Part shown: positions 34,301 through 45,460 of the stretch, piece by piece | How positions within the stretch are numbered: position 1 is the stretch's first letter | Layout of the letters: each line of letters opens with the position of its first letter | Assembly (NCBI RefSeq): GCF_036588685.1 | Contig: NC_086381.1 | Coordinates: forward strand, 46,871,431 to 46,935,430 | DNA from: Mytilus trossulus | Lineage: Eukaryota; Mollusca; Bivalvia; Mytilida; Mytilidae | Direction of reading: 5' to 3' | DNA length: 64,000 nt | The notes under the pieces: generated by a model | Databases searched by the model: none | Told to the model about the DNA's origin: nothing | Seen by the model: the letters and a program-made list of their open reading frames with translations, nothing else | Translations under genes and position numbers: made by a program

Positions 34301-37147
34301 CAACATACAATGACTGAGTAGGCAGAAATTAGATCTGCCAATGCTAATAGAACTTCATAAAAAATAGCATTGACTAACTCCGAGTAGATTCCCATAAACT
34401 AGTTTAATCACAAATGGATTAATGTCAACCAAGCAAATGTTTCAAAAGTCAATATGCCATGATTGAATGTGCAGGGTAAAACAATCTCCATGGAAATGAG
34501 ATTTGCCAAAGCTAAAACAGCTGAATACTAGTACTAAATATAATTCAACTTCCATTAACGATCCCCCATAACCGACCTGATGAAACACTAATACAACGAC
34601 AAAAACACTTGTGAACAACACTAACAAACTACAACAATTGATAACAGGTTCCACTTTGGACTGGTGCAACAAATGCAGTGGGTTTAAATGTTTTAACAGA
34701 CAACAATATTTACCCTAACCAGCTTAACATAAGCAAATGGCTTTGAAATAAAGTTACGTACACAGGTAAACTTGAATATTATAATTTTGTTGTTAGAAGT
34801 ACAGAATATTTTTTTTTTCAAATTACATGTGCTATTCAATACCTATAATTCTGGTATTTTCAATGAGTTTTTCACTTCTTTGACAGATGTTTCTGGAGTA
34901 GCCATTTTTAGATACAGTCGATACAGAACTACATCTTAATGATAAAATTATATGTCATATAATAATAATTTCTTATTGTATTTTTTTAAGATTACCATCA
35001 TATACCATAAATACGTACTTGCTTTACAACTTTTATCATAAGGATCGTGATACTGCATGGCGGGAACCTCACAATCACAAATATCAGAAACACAAACCAT
35101 ATTATTGTAACATGTGGAATTTCCAATTAGTGTAGAGCAAGTCTCGTTGTATGTTCTCACTAAAAGTACACTAAATTGTTATATTTGATAGATTTAAACT
35201 TTTAAAAATCAGTGCTGTGGACATTTTTTGACTGTTCAATTTAATGTGACTTAGTTAACCCTAGAATCATGTAAGTTAGTACAATACAAATGATAAAATA
35301 GCAGGACTTAAACAAGTGAGTTTTGCAAGTTATTGAACCATAAGGCGCATGGACAAGAATTTCAATGAGAATGAGATTTACCATTGTTAATAAAACTGCT
35401 TATCAAAATTATTGACCTACCAGGAGCGGTTCCAAACTTTCGAACTGGGTTACTGATATTGCACAATCATTTTATAGATGACCACGAATATATGTTTCAA
35501 CTGTCCTAATCTAAATCCCGATCTCCTTTATTAGTATTTAGCATGAATGATTTTTTACTACACTAGCATCGATCAGAACAGGTACTACAAGTAATAAAGA
35601 ATCTGCTAACCTGTCTTATTCCTATGTTTTTTTTTTTGCATTTTCGTTTGGAGAGAGGGGGGGGGGTATTTAATATATAAAGTCTTTATTATTTTAATTG
35701 TGTTTTGTACTATGAAGTTAGTTTTATGTTTTCATTTTGTCTTTGAATTTGAAGTCCACTGGCCAATAATTGAGCAGGATAAACAATTCAGAAGGTTGTG
35801 TTAAGTTTTTATCTCTAAATTGAGAAGGTTTGTGTTCATGCAAAATGCATTTATGTAATGATAAGTTGCGCTCAACACAACGCTACGTATACAGAGGCGT
35901 ACCCTAAACAGAAGGTAATGCTAGTGACGAAGTTTCAATTTAAATGAATAGCTGCAAATCCTTGCCATAAGTAATTACAATGTGTATTGCAAATTTGATG
36001 TAAAACATATTTTATATTTGATTCAAGCTCTATAAATGAGTCTTATGTAATCGAAACGTCCGTCTAGCAAACCAATGCTCCTGATTTATAAGATGAGTTT
36101 CATTTCTTCGACTGATGTTTTTGGAAAAGTTATTTAAAGATACAGTCTAAGCAGCAATACATTAGCATGATTAAAAAAGTAAATCATATACCATATACTA
36201 GTAGAGTCTTTTTATTTAATTTATATTACAATTATATAGCATGAATACGTACTTGCTTTACAACTTTTATCATAAGGATCGTGATACTGCATGGTAGGAA
36301 TCTCACAATCGCAATTTCCAGAAACACAAACCATATTATTGTAGCATGTGGCATCTCCAACTAGCGTTGAGCAATTCTCATTGTATGTACTTACTAAAAA
36401 TATACTAAATTGTAATATGTAATACAATTCAACTTTTAACAACATATAGCAATGGACATTTTTTATTCTTTTTTTTTAATGTGACAAAGTAAACTATAGT
36501 ATCGTGTGAGATAGTACATAACAAATGTGGAAAGAGCAACATTTTAACATGTAAGTTATGCAAAGTATTCAAAGTTATTGAACATTAAGGTACTGGGCAA
36601 ACCAATCAAAATGGTAATAAGAATTGCAATTGTTATTACAAACACCTACCAAAAATCATTGACCTTTCAGTAGTTGTTCCACATCTTCGAGCATGTTTAA
36701 AGGTATTGCACATTTATTTCACCGATCGCCAGGAATATGTTTCAACTGTCACTATCTTAATCCCGGTCTCATTTTTCTACTTTGGCATCAATGAATTATA
36801 ACGTACACTAGCTTCAGGACAGGAACTACTTGCTGACGAAACACCCATCTGGCGACAAATAACGCTGGGTTATCTTATTAGTTTTCTTACTTTGACAGTT
36901 GTTTATAGACCATTCTGAGATACAGTATAAACAGAAATAAATTTAAAAAAAAATTATATATCATATATTGTTGCATAAGATCATTCAATTTAGTTCAAAT
37001 ACGTACTTGCTTTACAACTTTTATCATAAGGATCGTGATACTGCATGGCAGGAATCTCACAATCGCAAATATCAGAAACACAAACCATATTATTGAAACA
37101 TGTGGAATTTCCAACTAGTGTTGTGCAATTCTCTCTGTATGTACTCT
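22237..37147 (-). CDS. Gene fragment: array of EGF/EB-like cysteine-rich exons (overview)
   Basis: Eight exons on the minus strand each encode one six-cysteine module, at 37147-37007, 36393-36253, 35159-35019, 33640-33500, 31202-31062, 29080-28940, 24243-24103 and 22371-22237. All are bounded by AG and GT and start and end in phase 1, so any number can be joined without losing frame. Seven are 141 bp and the last is 135 bp. Cysteine spacing is C-x8-C-x5-C-x4-C-x-C-x14-C (x12 in the last exon), an EGF-like or EB-module pattern. This is usual in secreted or membrane-anchored multi-module proteins. The first exon, signal peptide and C-terminus are not identified. The introns are related to one another, so the exons arose by tandem segmental duplication. 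The six exons between 28.9 and 37.1 kb are mirrored in the right palindrome arm. Confidence 0.8.
22480..22612 (+). repeat. Dispersed repeat, same family as the right-arm insertion
   Basis: Shares gccagc...acgcctcc, gctgcatt.aagac, ttgtctct.tgacacattcc and a ttctcaatttta end with 52055-52196. Non-coding. Confidence 0.65.
22613..23699. other. Intron/intergenic AT-rich sequence
   Basis: Probable intron between modules L8 and L7. It holds a decayed piece of the Penelope-like 3' tail near 23245-23300 (gaaagaggatctgcttacc). No exon was recognised. Confidence 0.5.
23700..23885 (+). repeat. Dispersed repeat with 'agactcatcagtgacgct' core
   Basis: Second copy of the family seen at 16810-16965: gcgcgtttcgtctacaaa, cagtgacgct, gaagatcattgagg. 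Non-coding, inside the intron. Confidence 0.65.
24103..24243 (-). CDS. EGF/EB-like exon L7
   Basis: 141 bp with acceptor tttttttag and donor GTACGT. All six cysteines are kept; the last loop is diverged (QYYVYYDKSC). It lies outside the palindrome, so it is single-copy here. Confidence 0.8.
24370..24722 (+). repeat. Dispersed repeat family A copy
   Basis: Contains cctgtcctaagtcaggaatc, gttgtcgtttgttt, gaaggccgta and gagagttgtctaattggca, ending ccacatcttcct. Other copies are at 26525-26822, 33085-33425, 37230-37460, 44390-44625, 48625-48975, 55380-55445, 56325-56400, 56690-56775, 57560-57755, 59625-59740, 60280-60420 and 60670-60760. It is mobile-like and about 350 bp when complete, but no coding content or target duplication is evident. 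Confidence 0.75.
24723..26510 (+). repeat. Long dispersed non-coding repeat
   Basis: Starts ctaaggatgttcgccgctca and runs to about ttataagactttcttctgtg. It contains several A-rich and T-rich stretches and ORFs up to 107 codons with no domain. The opening phrase is one I associate with a common mussel repeat; boundaries are approximate. Confidence 0.4.
26525..26822 (+). repeat. Dispersed repeat family A copy
   Basis: Diverged copy with gtcccaattcaggcgattgt, ggggcctttcatagctta, gaaggccgtgcggtgaccta and a tcttctatttta end. Confidence 0.7.
27000..27172. mobile_element. Small fold-back element (MITE-like)
   Basis: The ends are imperfect inverted copies: aacagaactgtatttgaag at 27007-27025 against the complement of cttcaaatacagtgctgtt at 27147-27165. 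Further paired words lie inside (caattgt, and gacggt against the complement of cactgtc). No ORF. Confidence 0.55.
28940..29080 (-). CDS. EGF/EB-like exon L6
   Basis: 141 bp with acceptor ttttttttag and donor GTACGT; the module begins STYNENC. It is mirrored by 53212-53352 (one visible residue change, TK versus TQ in the first loop). Confidence 0.82.
29813..29940 (+). repeat. Inverted-repeat pair, copy 1
   Basis: About 128 bp starting ctaatctcataaaaaagacc. It is inverted with respect to 30612-30741, enclosing 671 bp. Together they could be long terminal repeats of one fold-back element or two independent MITE copies. Mirror copies in the right arm are at 52349-52478 and 51335-51464. Confidence 0.75.
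30612..30741 (-). repeat. Inverted-repeat pair, copy 2
   Basis: Reverse complement of 29813-29940 with few differences (cacat[c/a]tgatt). The sequence between the two copies includes a decayed Penelope-like tail at 30250-30310 and no gene. Confidence 0.75.
31062..31202 (-). CDS. EGF/EB-like exon L5
   Basis: 141 bp with acceptor tgttttag and donor GTACGT; the module begins KSAYNENC with all six cysteines. It is mirrored by 50874-51014. Confidence 0.82.
32105..32290 (+). repeat. Dispersed repeat with 'gatgctccgcatggcgc' start
   Basis: Contains ttaaccagatgctccgcatg, caaccgcagaggtcaaa and cggggcaagtac. I recall these phrases from mollusc non-coding repeats. The mirror copy is near 49810-49985. 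Confidence 0.45.
33085..33425 (+). repeat. Dispersed repeat family A copy (left arm)
   Basis: A nearly complete copy: tgtcccaagtcaggagcctg, ttgtcgtttgttgatgtg and cattggaaatcataccacat, with the end at tcttctttttctt. Mirrored at 48625-48975. Confidence 0.75.
33500..33640 (-). CDS. EGF/EB-like exon L4
   Basis: 141 bp with acceptor atatttttag and donor GTACGT; all six cysteines are kept (last loop FHDPYVKSC). Mirrored by 48413-48553. Confidence 0.82.
35019..35159 (-). CDS. EGF/EB-like exon L3
   Basis: 141 bp with acceptor gtacttttag and donor GTACGT; the module starts RTYNETC with six cysteines. Mirrored by 46895-47035, which has AAACCA in place of AAAGCA at its end (Ala to Pro). Confidence 0.82.
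36198..36201. other. Transposon excision footprint (CTAG between two TA)
   Basis: Here the left arm reads TA-CTAG-TA, while the right arm reads TA-[207-bp MITE starting CT and ending AG]-TA. The four bases equal the first two plus the last two of the MITE. That is the scar expected from Tc1/mariner-type staggered excision. Confidence 0.75.
36253..36393 (-). CDS. EGF/EB-like exon L2
   Basis: 141 bp with acceptor atatttttag and donor GTACGT; the module has STYNENC and CVSGNCDC. Mirrored by 45461-45601 with an identical translation. Confidence 0.83.
37007..37147 (-). CDS. EGF/EB-like exon L1 (most 5' seen on this strand)
   Basis: 141 bp with acceptor tattttttag and donor GTACGT; the module starts STYRENC. 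No further exon is visible between here and the palindrome centre, so the signal peptide and first exon are missing or too short to see. Mirrored by 44707-44847, whose donor is mutated. Confidence 0.82.
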
Positions 37148-37229
37148 CTAAAAAATAAACTAAGTTGTAATGACATAATGTTACACATTTTAGCTTTCAA
37201 CAACAATGATGTGGACCTTTAAAACTTTT

Positions 37230-37460
37230 TATGTGTTACATGTTTGTTTTTCGTTCATTTTTTACTTAAAAAAGGCCTTTTGTTTTCTCGTTTGAATTGT
37301 TTTACATTGTCTTATCGGGGTCTTTTATAGCTGACTATGCGGTATGGGCTTTGCTTATTGTTGAAGGCCGTACGGTGACCTATAGTTGTTAATATTTGTG
37401 TCATTTTGGTCTTTTGTGGATAGATGTCTCATTTGCAATCATACCACATCTTCTTTTTTA
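37230..37460 (+). repeat. Dispersed repeat family A copy (left arm)
   Basis: Contains cattgtcttatcggggtctt, gctgactatgcggtatggg and gaaggccgtacggtgaccta, and ends tcttctttttta. It lies just upstream of exon L1. Mirrored at 44390-44625. Confidence 0.8.
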
Positions 37461-37639
37461 TACTTTTAAGACTATTCTGTAATATTAGTACGTAGATAAT
37501 GTTATCATGTTTAATAATAAACTAAAACTGTTCAAATAGCTACACTTAAACATGTAAGTTTAGCCAAATATTGAAGTTATTGAATCATTATGAACAGGGC
37601 AAAACAATTTAAATGGAAGTTAAAGCTCTGTCCACTAAA

Positions 37640-40170
37640 AAAAATCATGATTTTTGAATGTCATTTCCAGAGTTGAATGACATTTAACTGTTAGCTTATT
37701 CCAAAAATAATTGTTTCTTTCCTAAAAGCATAAATAAGGGAAATAATTTGTTTCTTCCGGTTTAAAAATAGTCAATTCTGGTTTCATTTGATAGTTTACT
37801 TGACACTGATTCCAAAAATATATGGTTCTATTTACTTCAACATTAAAAAAAAAAAAAAAAAAAAAAGCTACATCCGGTATACACGGTGTAACTTCTGCTT
37901 TCAATGTATGGTCATATGGCTTGCAACTTAATGCAAAAAGTCCCAAAGTTTCATCATGCTTACACATTTGAAAGTAAAAATAAAGTTTCAAATCTAGAAC
38001 ATCAAAGTTTCTTATGACCTTTAGCAATTTAAAGGTCATAAACCAGAAAAATCAAATCAAAAGACTCTGGATCTGTATTGAAATTGATTTAATTAATAAA
38101 GTAATACTATACGCATACATGTAATTCTAAATATAGGATGGGCTAAAACTCAAATAAAAGTATACTCCCCCCTTTCACCAAATGCATGTGATATAACGTG
38201 TTGCAACTAACAATTTTGTAAAAACTTAAAAAAACATGACCATGACTTTTTTTTTACAAGGATCTCAATTTAAAAGATCTTAGGCCTCTATCACTTATTG
38301 TTTACTAGCTATAACTCTTGTTCTCATTGAAAATAGAAAAAGGGGAGAAAACTACCATATGAAGTCTCCGGACTGCTTTGCTCAAGATGTTTTTTAAGAT
38401 CTTGAGGATATAACGAGCAACTTGGTGAAATAATTTTCTCGTACTCTTTAACGGTTGCGAAGAAGATTTGTTCATAAGTAAAACAGTGTTTAAGGAGATA
38501 ACGCTTGCAATAAAAATAATCCATCTTAAAAGGATACATTTCACAGTCGTAAAAGAAGGGGGACCAAAGATACCAAAGGGACAGTAAAACTCGTAAATCT
38601 AAAACAAACTGACAACGCCATGGCTAAAAATGAAAAAGACAAACAGAAAAACAATAGTACACATGACACAACATAGAAAACTAAAAAATAAACAACACAA
38701 ACCCAACCAAAAACTAGGGGTGATCTCAGGTGCTCCGGAAGGGTAAGCAGATCCTGCTCCACATGCGGCACCCGTCGTGTTGCTTATGTGATTACAAATC
38801 CGGTAAAAAGCCTTATTCGGAAGGTCAAATTCATGAAAGGGAAGGGGATTGTAGTTACGACGTAAGGAATATATCCGATATCATTTGTGAAACGGTAATT
38901 CCATAACGGTCGACCAACTCGTGATGGCGTAACACTCATGACACTTGTTCAATACATAAGAAATACTCTAAGAGACATTTTGCGAAACAAAAAAGCTACG
39001 TTAGAAAAAAACATTATTTAGAGAACAATTAAAGGTATTTCTACCACAAACATGTATTTTGGTATGTAAACAGTAGATTTTGGTTTAATTTTCATTTCAA
39101 GTGTCAAATAATAGCTTATTGTACGGTGATATCAAAAATATATGGTTTCTAAACAATGTTTTTTTTAATATGGGAGATCATTTGTAGCTTCTTGTTTGAA
39201 AATGTTACTTCCGTTATTATCTAAATGTTTTTTGTTTTTTTTACTAGACACTGATACCAAAAAGTATCTGGTTCTATATACTTTCAAATCAAATAAGTAC
39301 TAAAATGGGTACTTCCAGTTTGCACAAGGTCACTTTCGGTTAGCTTTTCCAAGGTCAAATGGCTTGAAACCTAAGTCCAATGGCTTTATCATGCATACAC
39401 ATGAGGTAAATGCAAGGGTCAAGAACGTCCAACTTACATATGTCATAGAGCTCGACTTTAAGGTCATAAACCAAGGACCTCAAATCAAAAGATCTCAGGC
39501 ATAAATTATACTTGGTTAATAAGTTATATCACCATTCGCATATTTTAAATACAAGAGGGGAGGAAACTCTAATTCAATATAAGGGTACTTTTAAAACTAA
39601 GATGTATGTGCAACGACAAGTTGCAACTAGCAATTAAGTAAAAATAAGGTGTCGATGTTTAAACGGTGTTCGAAAAGAAGTGAAAAAAGCCAAATTACAA
39701 ATTAAAAAATTACTTTGACATTTGCCCTTGATCCAATTTCCTTTTTTTTAAAACCAAGGACCTTAAATCAAAGACCCTAGGTCTGTATCACTTATTTTTA
39801 CCAATGACGATTACATTTTTGAAAAAAATTAAAAGAGAAGGGAAAATAACTCATTTATGGAGTTTCCAGACATCTTTGGTCAAATCATTCTTAAGATCCT
39901 GCGGATATAACGAGCAAATTGGTGACATAAATTTGTCATTATCTTTTACCGTTGCGGAAAAGATGCGTACACAAGAAAAACAGTGTTTGGAGGGATAACA
40001 CTTACAATTAAAAGTCTTAGACTTAACAGGGCCAACCACAAATTTCAGCTACATCTTGCGAAACAATAAAGCCAAGTGACAGAAAAATAAAGTGGCAGAA
40101 GGAAAAAATTATAGTTAAAAACAATTGTTCTCTGTTCAGAGAACAATTGAAGGTCTTTCCACCCGTAAAG
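37640..40170. repeat. Two-copy long repeat next to the palindrome centre (left arm)
   Basis: Two related segments (about 37640-38540 and 39000-40040) share tccaaaaatata.gg.tctat, ctgataccaaaa, gtttccagacatctttggtc-like and gatataacgagcaa..tggtga words and a ttaccgttgcg-like word. A Penelope-like 3' tail (38541-38945, minus strand) sits between them. ORFs of 60-105 codons here show no domain. Mirrored at about 41690-44220. Confidence 0.65.
38541..38945 (-). repeat. Penelope-like element, 3' coding tail and 3' UTR (left arm)
   Basis: On the minus strand it begins in the last RT codons (HHELVDRYGITVSQM-like, from about 38935) and runs through the conserved 3' tail seen at 21750-22063. It is strongly 5'-truncated. 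Mirrored at 42912-43316. Confidence 0.75.
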
Positions 40171-40776
40171 ATTTTTTCTGAAAAAGAAAATAGTAAAATT
40201 CAGTTTAAAATGTCATTCATAGCTTCAATTGATAGTTTTTTAGCGCTGCTTCCAAAAATATACGGATTATATACCTCTTTTAGATAAAGGAGATACTGGG
40301 TTGAGTCCGGTTTAAAATTGTTATTTATGGTATTATTCAAACAACTCATAAACACTGATACCAAAAACTTCTTGTTCTATCAATTTTTTTTATTAATAAT
40401 GTACAAAAAATCTACTTCCAGTTTACCAAACTGAGACTAAATCAAATCAAAGCGCTGGAAGCACTGTAGGCAGTTAACCAAAAATCAAGGCAAACATAAT
40501 TATGAAAGCTTTGGCAATTTCAATGTTGCCTCATTTTTTTTTAAAGATTTAAAAGAACAAACATTAAACATTCAGATATAATTGTACATTCATGTTTATT
40601 TAATAAATTAAATTAAATCATTAAGGCAAATAATTCATATTTTATCAAGGTTTTCAATAGCAACGTATATATCAAGTATATTTTTTCATGGTCATGAGTC
40701 TTGAGTCATCAGTGGTACAAGTTCGCAATGATTGCAGTTTTTCCAGTTGATCGTAATTGTTCGTTTTAGTTGACTG

Positions 40777-41079
40777 ATTGAATGACATACAAGGTCAATC
40801 TCATAGGCGTCACATATGCATATCACTTTGCTAGACCTAACACCTGTCATTTTATTCCAATCTTCGATATCATTGACTTGGGGTGAAGGTGGAAGTCATT
40901 AAGATTTACTATGGACAGGTCAGTCAGACCTCACCATTGATCCCTGTAGAAGTAAACCTTTTTTCTGATTTTTGTCTTATAGCTTTTGTATTGTAGAACA
41001 TAATCTCAGTTTTATTTCCAAGGAAGCAAGTCCATTTATTTTTTTACAAGTTCGTACTGAAGTCAACTTGAACTACTAA
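40777..41079. other. Palindrome spacer (303 bp)
   Basis: Unique sequence between the two arms, not itself palindromic. No ORF, exon or clear promoter motif was identified. Both exon arrays point away from it. Confidence 0.85.
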
Positions 41080-42911
41080 CAGTCAACTAAAACGAACAAT
41101 TACGATCAACTGGAAAAACTGCAATCATTGCGAACTTGTACCACTGATGACTCAAGACTCATGACCATGAAAAAATATACTTGATATATACGTTGCTATT
41201 GAAAACCTTGATAAAATATGAATTATTTGCCTTAATGATTTAATTTAATTTATTAAATAAACATGAATGTACAATTATATCTGAATGTTTAATGTTTGTT
41301 CTTTTAAATCTTTAAAAAAAAATGAGGCAACATTGAAATTGCCAAAGCTTTCATAATTATGTTTGCCTTGATTTTTGGTTAACTGCCTACAGTGCTTCCA
41401 GCGCTTTGATTTGATTTAGTCTCAGTTTGGTAAACTGGAAGTAGATTTTTTGTACATTATTAATAAAAAAAATTGATAGAACAAGAAGTTTTTGGTATCA
41501 GTGTTTATGAGTTGTTTGAATAATACCATAAATAACAATTTTAAACCGGACTCAACCCAGTATCTCCTTTATCTAAAAGAGGTATATAATCCGTATATTT
41601 TTGGAAGCAGCGCTAAAAAACTATCAATTGAAGCTATGAATGACATTTTAAACTGAATTTTACTATTTTCTTTTTCAGAAAAGATCTTTACGGGTGGAAA
41701 GACCTTCAATTGTTCTCTGAACAGAGAACAATTGTTTTTAACTATAATTTTTTCCTTCTGCCACTTTATTTTTCTGTCACTTGGCTTTATTGTTTCGCAA
41801 GATGTAGCTGAAATTTGTGGTTGGCCCTGTTAAGTCTAAGACTTTTAATTGTAAGTGTTATCCCTCCAAACACTGTTTTTCTTGTGTACGCATCTTTTCC
41901 GCAACGGTAAAAGATAATGACAAATTTATGTCACCAATTTGCTCGTTATATCCGCAGGATCTTAAGAATGATTTGACCAAAGATGTCTGGAAACTCCATA
42001 AATGAGTTATTTTCCCTTCTCTTTTAATTTTTTTCAAAAATGTAATCGTCATTGGTAAAAATAAGTGATACAGACCTAGGGTCTTTGATTTAAGGTCCTT
42101 GGTTTTAAAAAAAAGGAAATTGGATCAAGGGCAAATGTCAAAGTATTTTTTTAATTTGTAATTTGGCTTTTTTCACTTCTTTTCGAACACCGTTTAAACA
42201 TCGACACCTTATTTTTACTTAATTGCTAGTTGCAACTTGTCGTTGCACATACATCTTAGTTTTAAAAGTACCCTTATATTGAATTAGAGTTTCCTCCCCT
42301 CTTGTATTTAAAATATGCGAATGGTGATATAACTTATTAACCAAGTATAATTTATGCCTGAGATCTTTTGATTTGAGGTCCTTGGTTTATGACCTTAAAG
42401 TCGAGCTCTATGACATATGTAAGTTGGACGTTCTTGACCCTTGCATTTACCTCATGTGTATGCATGATAAAGCCATTGGACTTAGGTTTCAAGCCATTTG
42501 ACCTTGGAAAAGCTAACCGAAAGTGACCTTGTGCAAACTGGAAGTACCCATTTTAGTACTTATTTGATTTGAAAGTATATAGAACCAGATACTTTTTGGT
42601 ATCAGTGTCTAGTAAAAAAAACAAAAAACATTTAGATAATAACGGAAGTAACATTTTCAAACAAGAAGCTACAAATGATCTCCCATATTAAAAAAAACAT
42701 TGTTTAGAAACCATATATTTTTGATATCACCGTACAATAAGCTATTATTTGACACTTGAAATGAAAATTAAACCAAAATCTACTGTTTACATACCAAAAT
42801 ACATGTTTGTGGTAGAAATACCTTTAATTGTTCTCTAAATAATGTTTTTTTCTAACGTAGCTTTTTTGTTTCGCAAAATGTCTCTTAGAGTATTTCTTAT
42901 GTATTGAACAA

Positions 42912-43316
42912 GTGTCATGAGTGTTACGCCATCACGAGTTGGTCGACCGTTATGGAATTACCGTTTCACAAATGATATCGGATATATTCCTTACGTCGTA
43001 ACTACAATCCCCTTCCCTTTCATGAATTTGACCTTCCGAATAAGGCTTTTTACCGGATTTGTAATCACATAAGCAACACGACGGGTGCCGCATGTGGAGC
43101 AGGATCTGCTTACCCTTCCGGAGCACCTGAGATCACCCCAAGTTTTTGGTTGGGTTTGTGTTGTTTATTTTTTAGTTTTCTATGTTGTGTCATGTGTACT
43201 ATTGTTTTTCTGTTTGTCTTTTTCATTTTTAGCCATGGCGTTGTCAGTTTGTTTTAGATTTACGAGTTTTACTGTCCCTTTGGTATCTTTGGTCCCCCTT
43301 CTTTTACGACTGTGAA
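42912..43316 (+). repeat. Penelope-like 3' coding tail and 3' UTR (right arm)
   Basis: Mirror of 38541-38945. Compared with 21690-22063 it has an intact end of the RT frame (ISDIFLTS then stop) and the same tail phrases. Confidence 0.75.
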
Positions 43317-44389
43317 ATGTATCCTTTTAAGATGGATTATTTTTATTGCAAGCGTTATCTCCTTAAACACTGTTTTACTTATGAACAAATCTTCTTCGCA
43401 ACCGTTAAAGAGTACGAGAAAATTATTTCACCAAGTTGCTCGTTATAGCCTCAAGATCTTAAAAAACATCTTGAGCAAAGCAGTCCGGAGACTTCATATG
43501 GTAGTTTTCTCCCCTTTTTCTATTTTCAATGAGAACAAGAGTTATAGCTAGTAAACAATAAGTGATAGAGGCCTAAGATCTTTTAAATTGAGATCCTTGT
43601 AAAAAAAAAGTCATGGTCATGTTTTTTTAAGTTTTTACAAAATTGTTAGTTGCAACACGTTATATCACATGCATTTGGTGAAAGGGGGGAGTATACTTTT
43701 ATTTGAGTTTTAGCCCATCCTATATTTAGAATTACATGTATGCGTATAGTATTACTTTATTAATTAAATCAATTTCAATACAGATCCAGAGTCTTTTGAT
43801 TTGATTTTTCTGGTTTATGACCTTTAAATTGCTAAAGGTCATAAGAAACTTTGATGTTCTAGATTTGAAACTTTATTTTTACTTTCAAATGTGTAAGCAT
43901 GATGAAACTTTGGGACTTTTTGCATTAAGTTGCAAGCCATATGACCATACATTGAAAGCAGAAGTTACACCGTGTATACCGGATGTAGCTTTTTTTTTTT
44001 TTTTTTTTTAATGTTGAAGTAAATAGAACCATATATTTTTGGAATCAGTGTCAAGTAAACTATCAAATGAAACCAGAATTGACTATTTTTAAACCGGAAG
44101 AAACAAATTATTTCCCTTATTTATGCTTTTAGGAAAGAAACAATTATTTTTGGAATAAGCTAACAGTTAAATGTCATTCAACTCTGGAAATGACATTCAA
44201 AAATCATGATTTTTTTTAGTGGACAGAGCTTTAACTTCCATTTAAATTGTTTTGCCCTGTTCATAATGATTCAATAACTTCAATATTTGGCTAAACTTAC
44301 ATGTTTAAGTGTAGCTATTTGAACAGTTTTAGTTTATTATTAAACATGATAACATTATCTACGTACTAATATTACAGAATAGTCTTAAA

Positions 44390-44625
44390 AGTATAAAAAA
44401 GAAGATGTGGTATGATTGCAAATGAGACATCTATCCACAAAAGACCAAAATGACACAAATATTAACAACTATAGGTCACCGTACGGCCTTCAACAATAAG
44501 CAAAGCCCATACCGCATAGTCAGCTATAAAAGACCCCGATAAGACAATGTAAAACAATTCAAACGAGAAAACAAAAGGCCTTTTTTAAGTAAAAAATGAA
44601 CGAAAAACAAACATGTAACACATAA
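44390..44625 (-). repeat. Dispersed repeat family A copy (right arm)
   Basis: Inverted mirror of 37230-37460. Confidence 0.8.
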
Positions 44626-44706
44626 AAAGTTTTAAAGGTCCACATCATTGTTGTTGAAAGCTAAAATGTGTAACATTATGTCATTACAACTTAGTTTATT
44701 TTTTAG

Positions 44707-44847
44707 AGAGTACATACAGAGAGAATTGCACAACACTAGTTGGAAATTCCACATGTTTCAATAATATGGTTTGTGTTTCTGATATTTGCGATTGTGAGAT
44801 TCCTGCCATGCAGTATCACGATCCTTATGATAAAAGTTGTAAAGCAA
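44707..44847 (+). CDS. EGF/EB-like exon R1, splice donor mutated
   Basis: Mirror of L1 with the same acceptor and an open six-cysteine frame, but the bases after GCAA are ATACGT instead of GTACGT. The GT donor is lost, so this exon should be skipped or read into the intron. Because the exon is phase 1/1, skipping would keep frame. Confidence 0.78.
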
Positions 44848-45460
44848 ATACGTATTTGAACTAAATTGAATGATCTTATGCAACAATATATGATATATAA
44901 TTTTTTTTTAAATTTATTTCTGTTTATACTGTATCTCAGAATGGTCTATAAACAACTGTCAAAGTAAGAAAACTAATAAGATAACCCAGCGTTATTTGTC
45001 GCCAGATGGGTGTTTCGTCAGCAAGTAGTTCCTGTCCTGAAGCTAGTGTACGTTATAATTCATTGATGCCAAAGTAGAAAAATGAGACCGGGATTAAGAT
45101 AGTGACAGTTGAAACATATTCCTGGCGATCGGTGAAATAAATGTGCAATACCTTTAAACATGCTCGAAGATGTGGAACAACTACTGAAAGGTCAATGATT
45201 TTTGGTAGGTGTTTGTAATAACAATTGCAATTCTTATTACCATTTTGATTGGTTTGCCCAGTACCTTAATGTTCAATAACTTTGAATACTTTGCATAACT
45301 TACATGTTAAAATGTTGCTATTTCCACATTTGTTATGTACTATCTCACACGATACTATAGTTTACTTTGTCACATTAAAAAAAAAGTATAAAAAATGTCC
45401 ATTGCTATATGTTGTTAAAAGTTGAATTGTATTACATATTACAATTTAGTATATTTTTAG

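Larger units (their letters stand above)
27416..40776 (+). repeat. Left arm of giant palindrome (13,361 bp)
   Basis: Reverse complement of 41080-54876. The outer edge is at tacaagtgaataa (27416), the inner edge at ttagttgactg (40776). It carries six of the cysteine-rich exons on the minus strand. In the segments I compared the arms differ by scattered single bases and a few indels. The larger indels are a 207-bp MITE, a 212-bp insertion and a roughly 28-bp insertion, all in the right arm. Confidence 0.93.

Noticed and set aside
38305-40039. Pairs of 60-80 codon ORFs near the palindrome centre
   Set aside because: They fall in a two-copy non-coding repeat, with different frames open in the two copies and no shared conserved protein.
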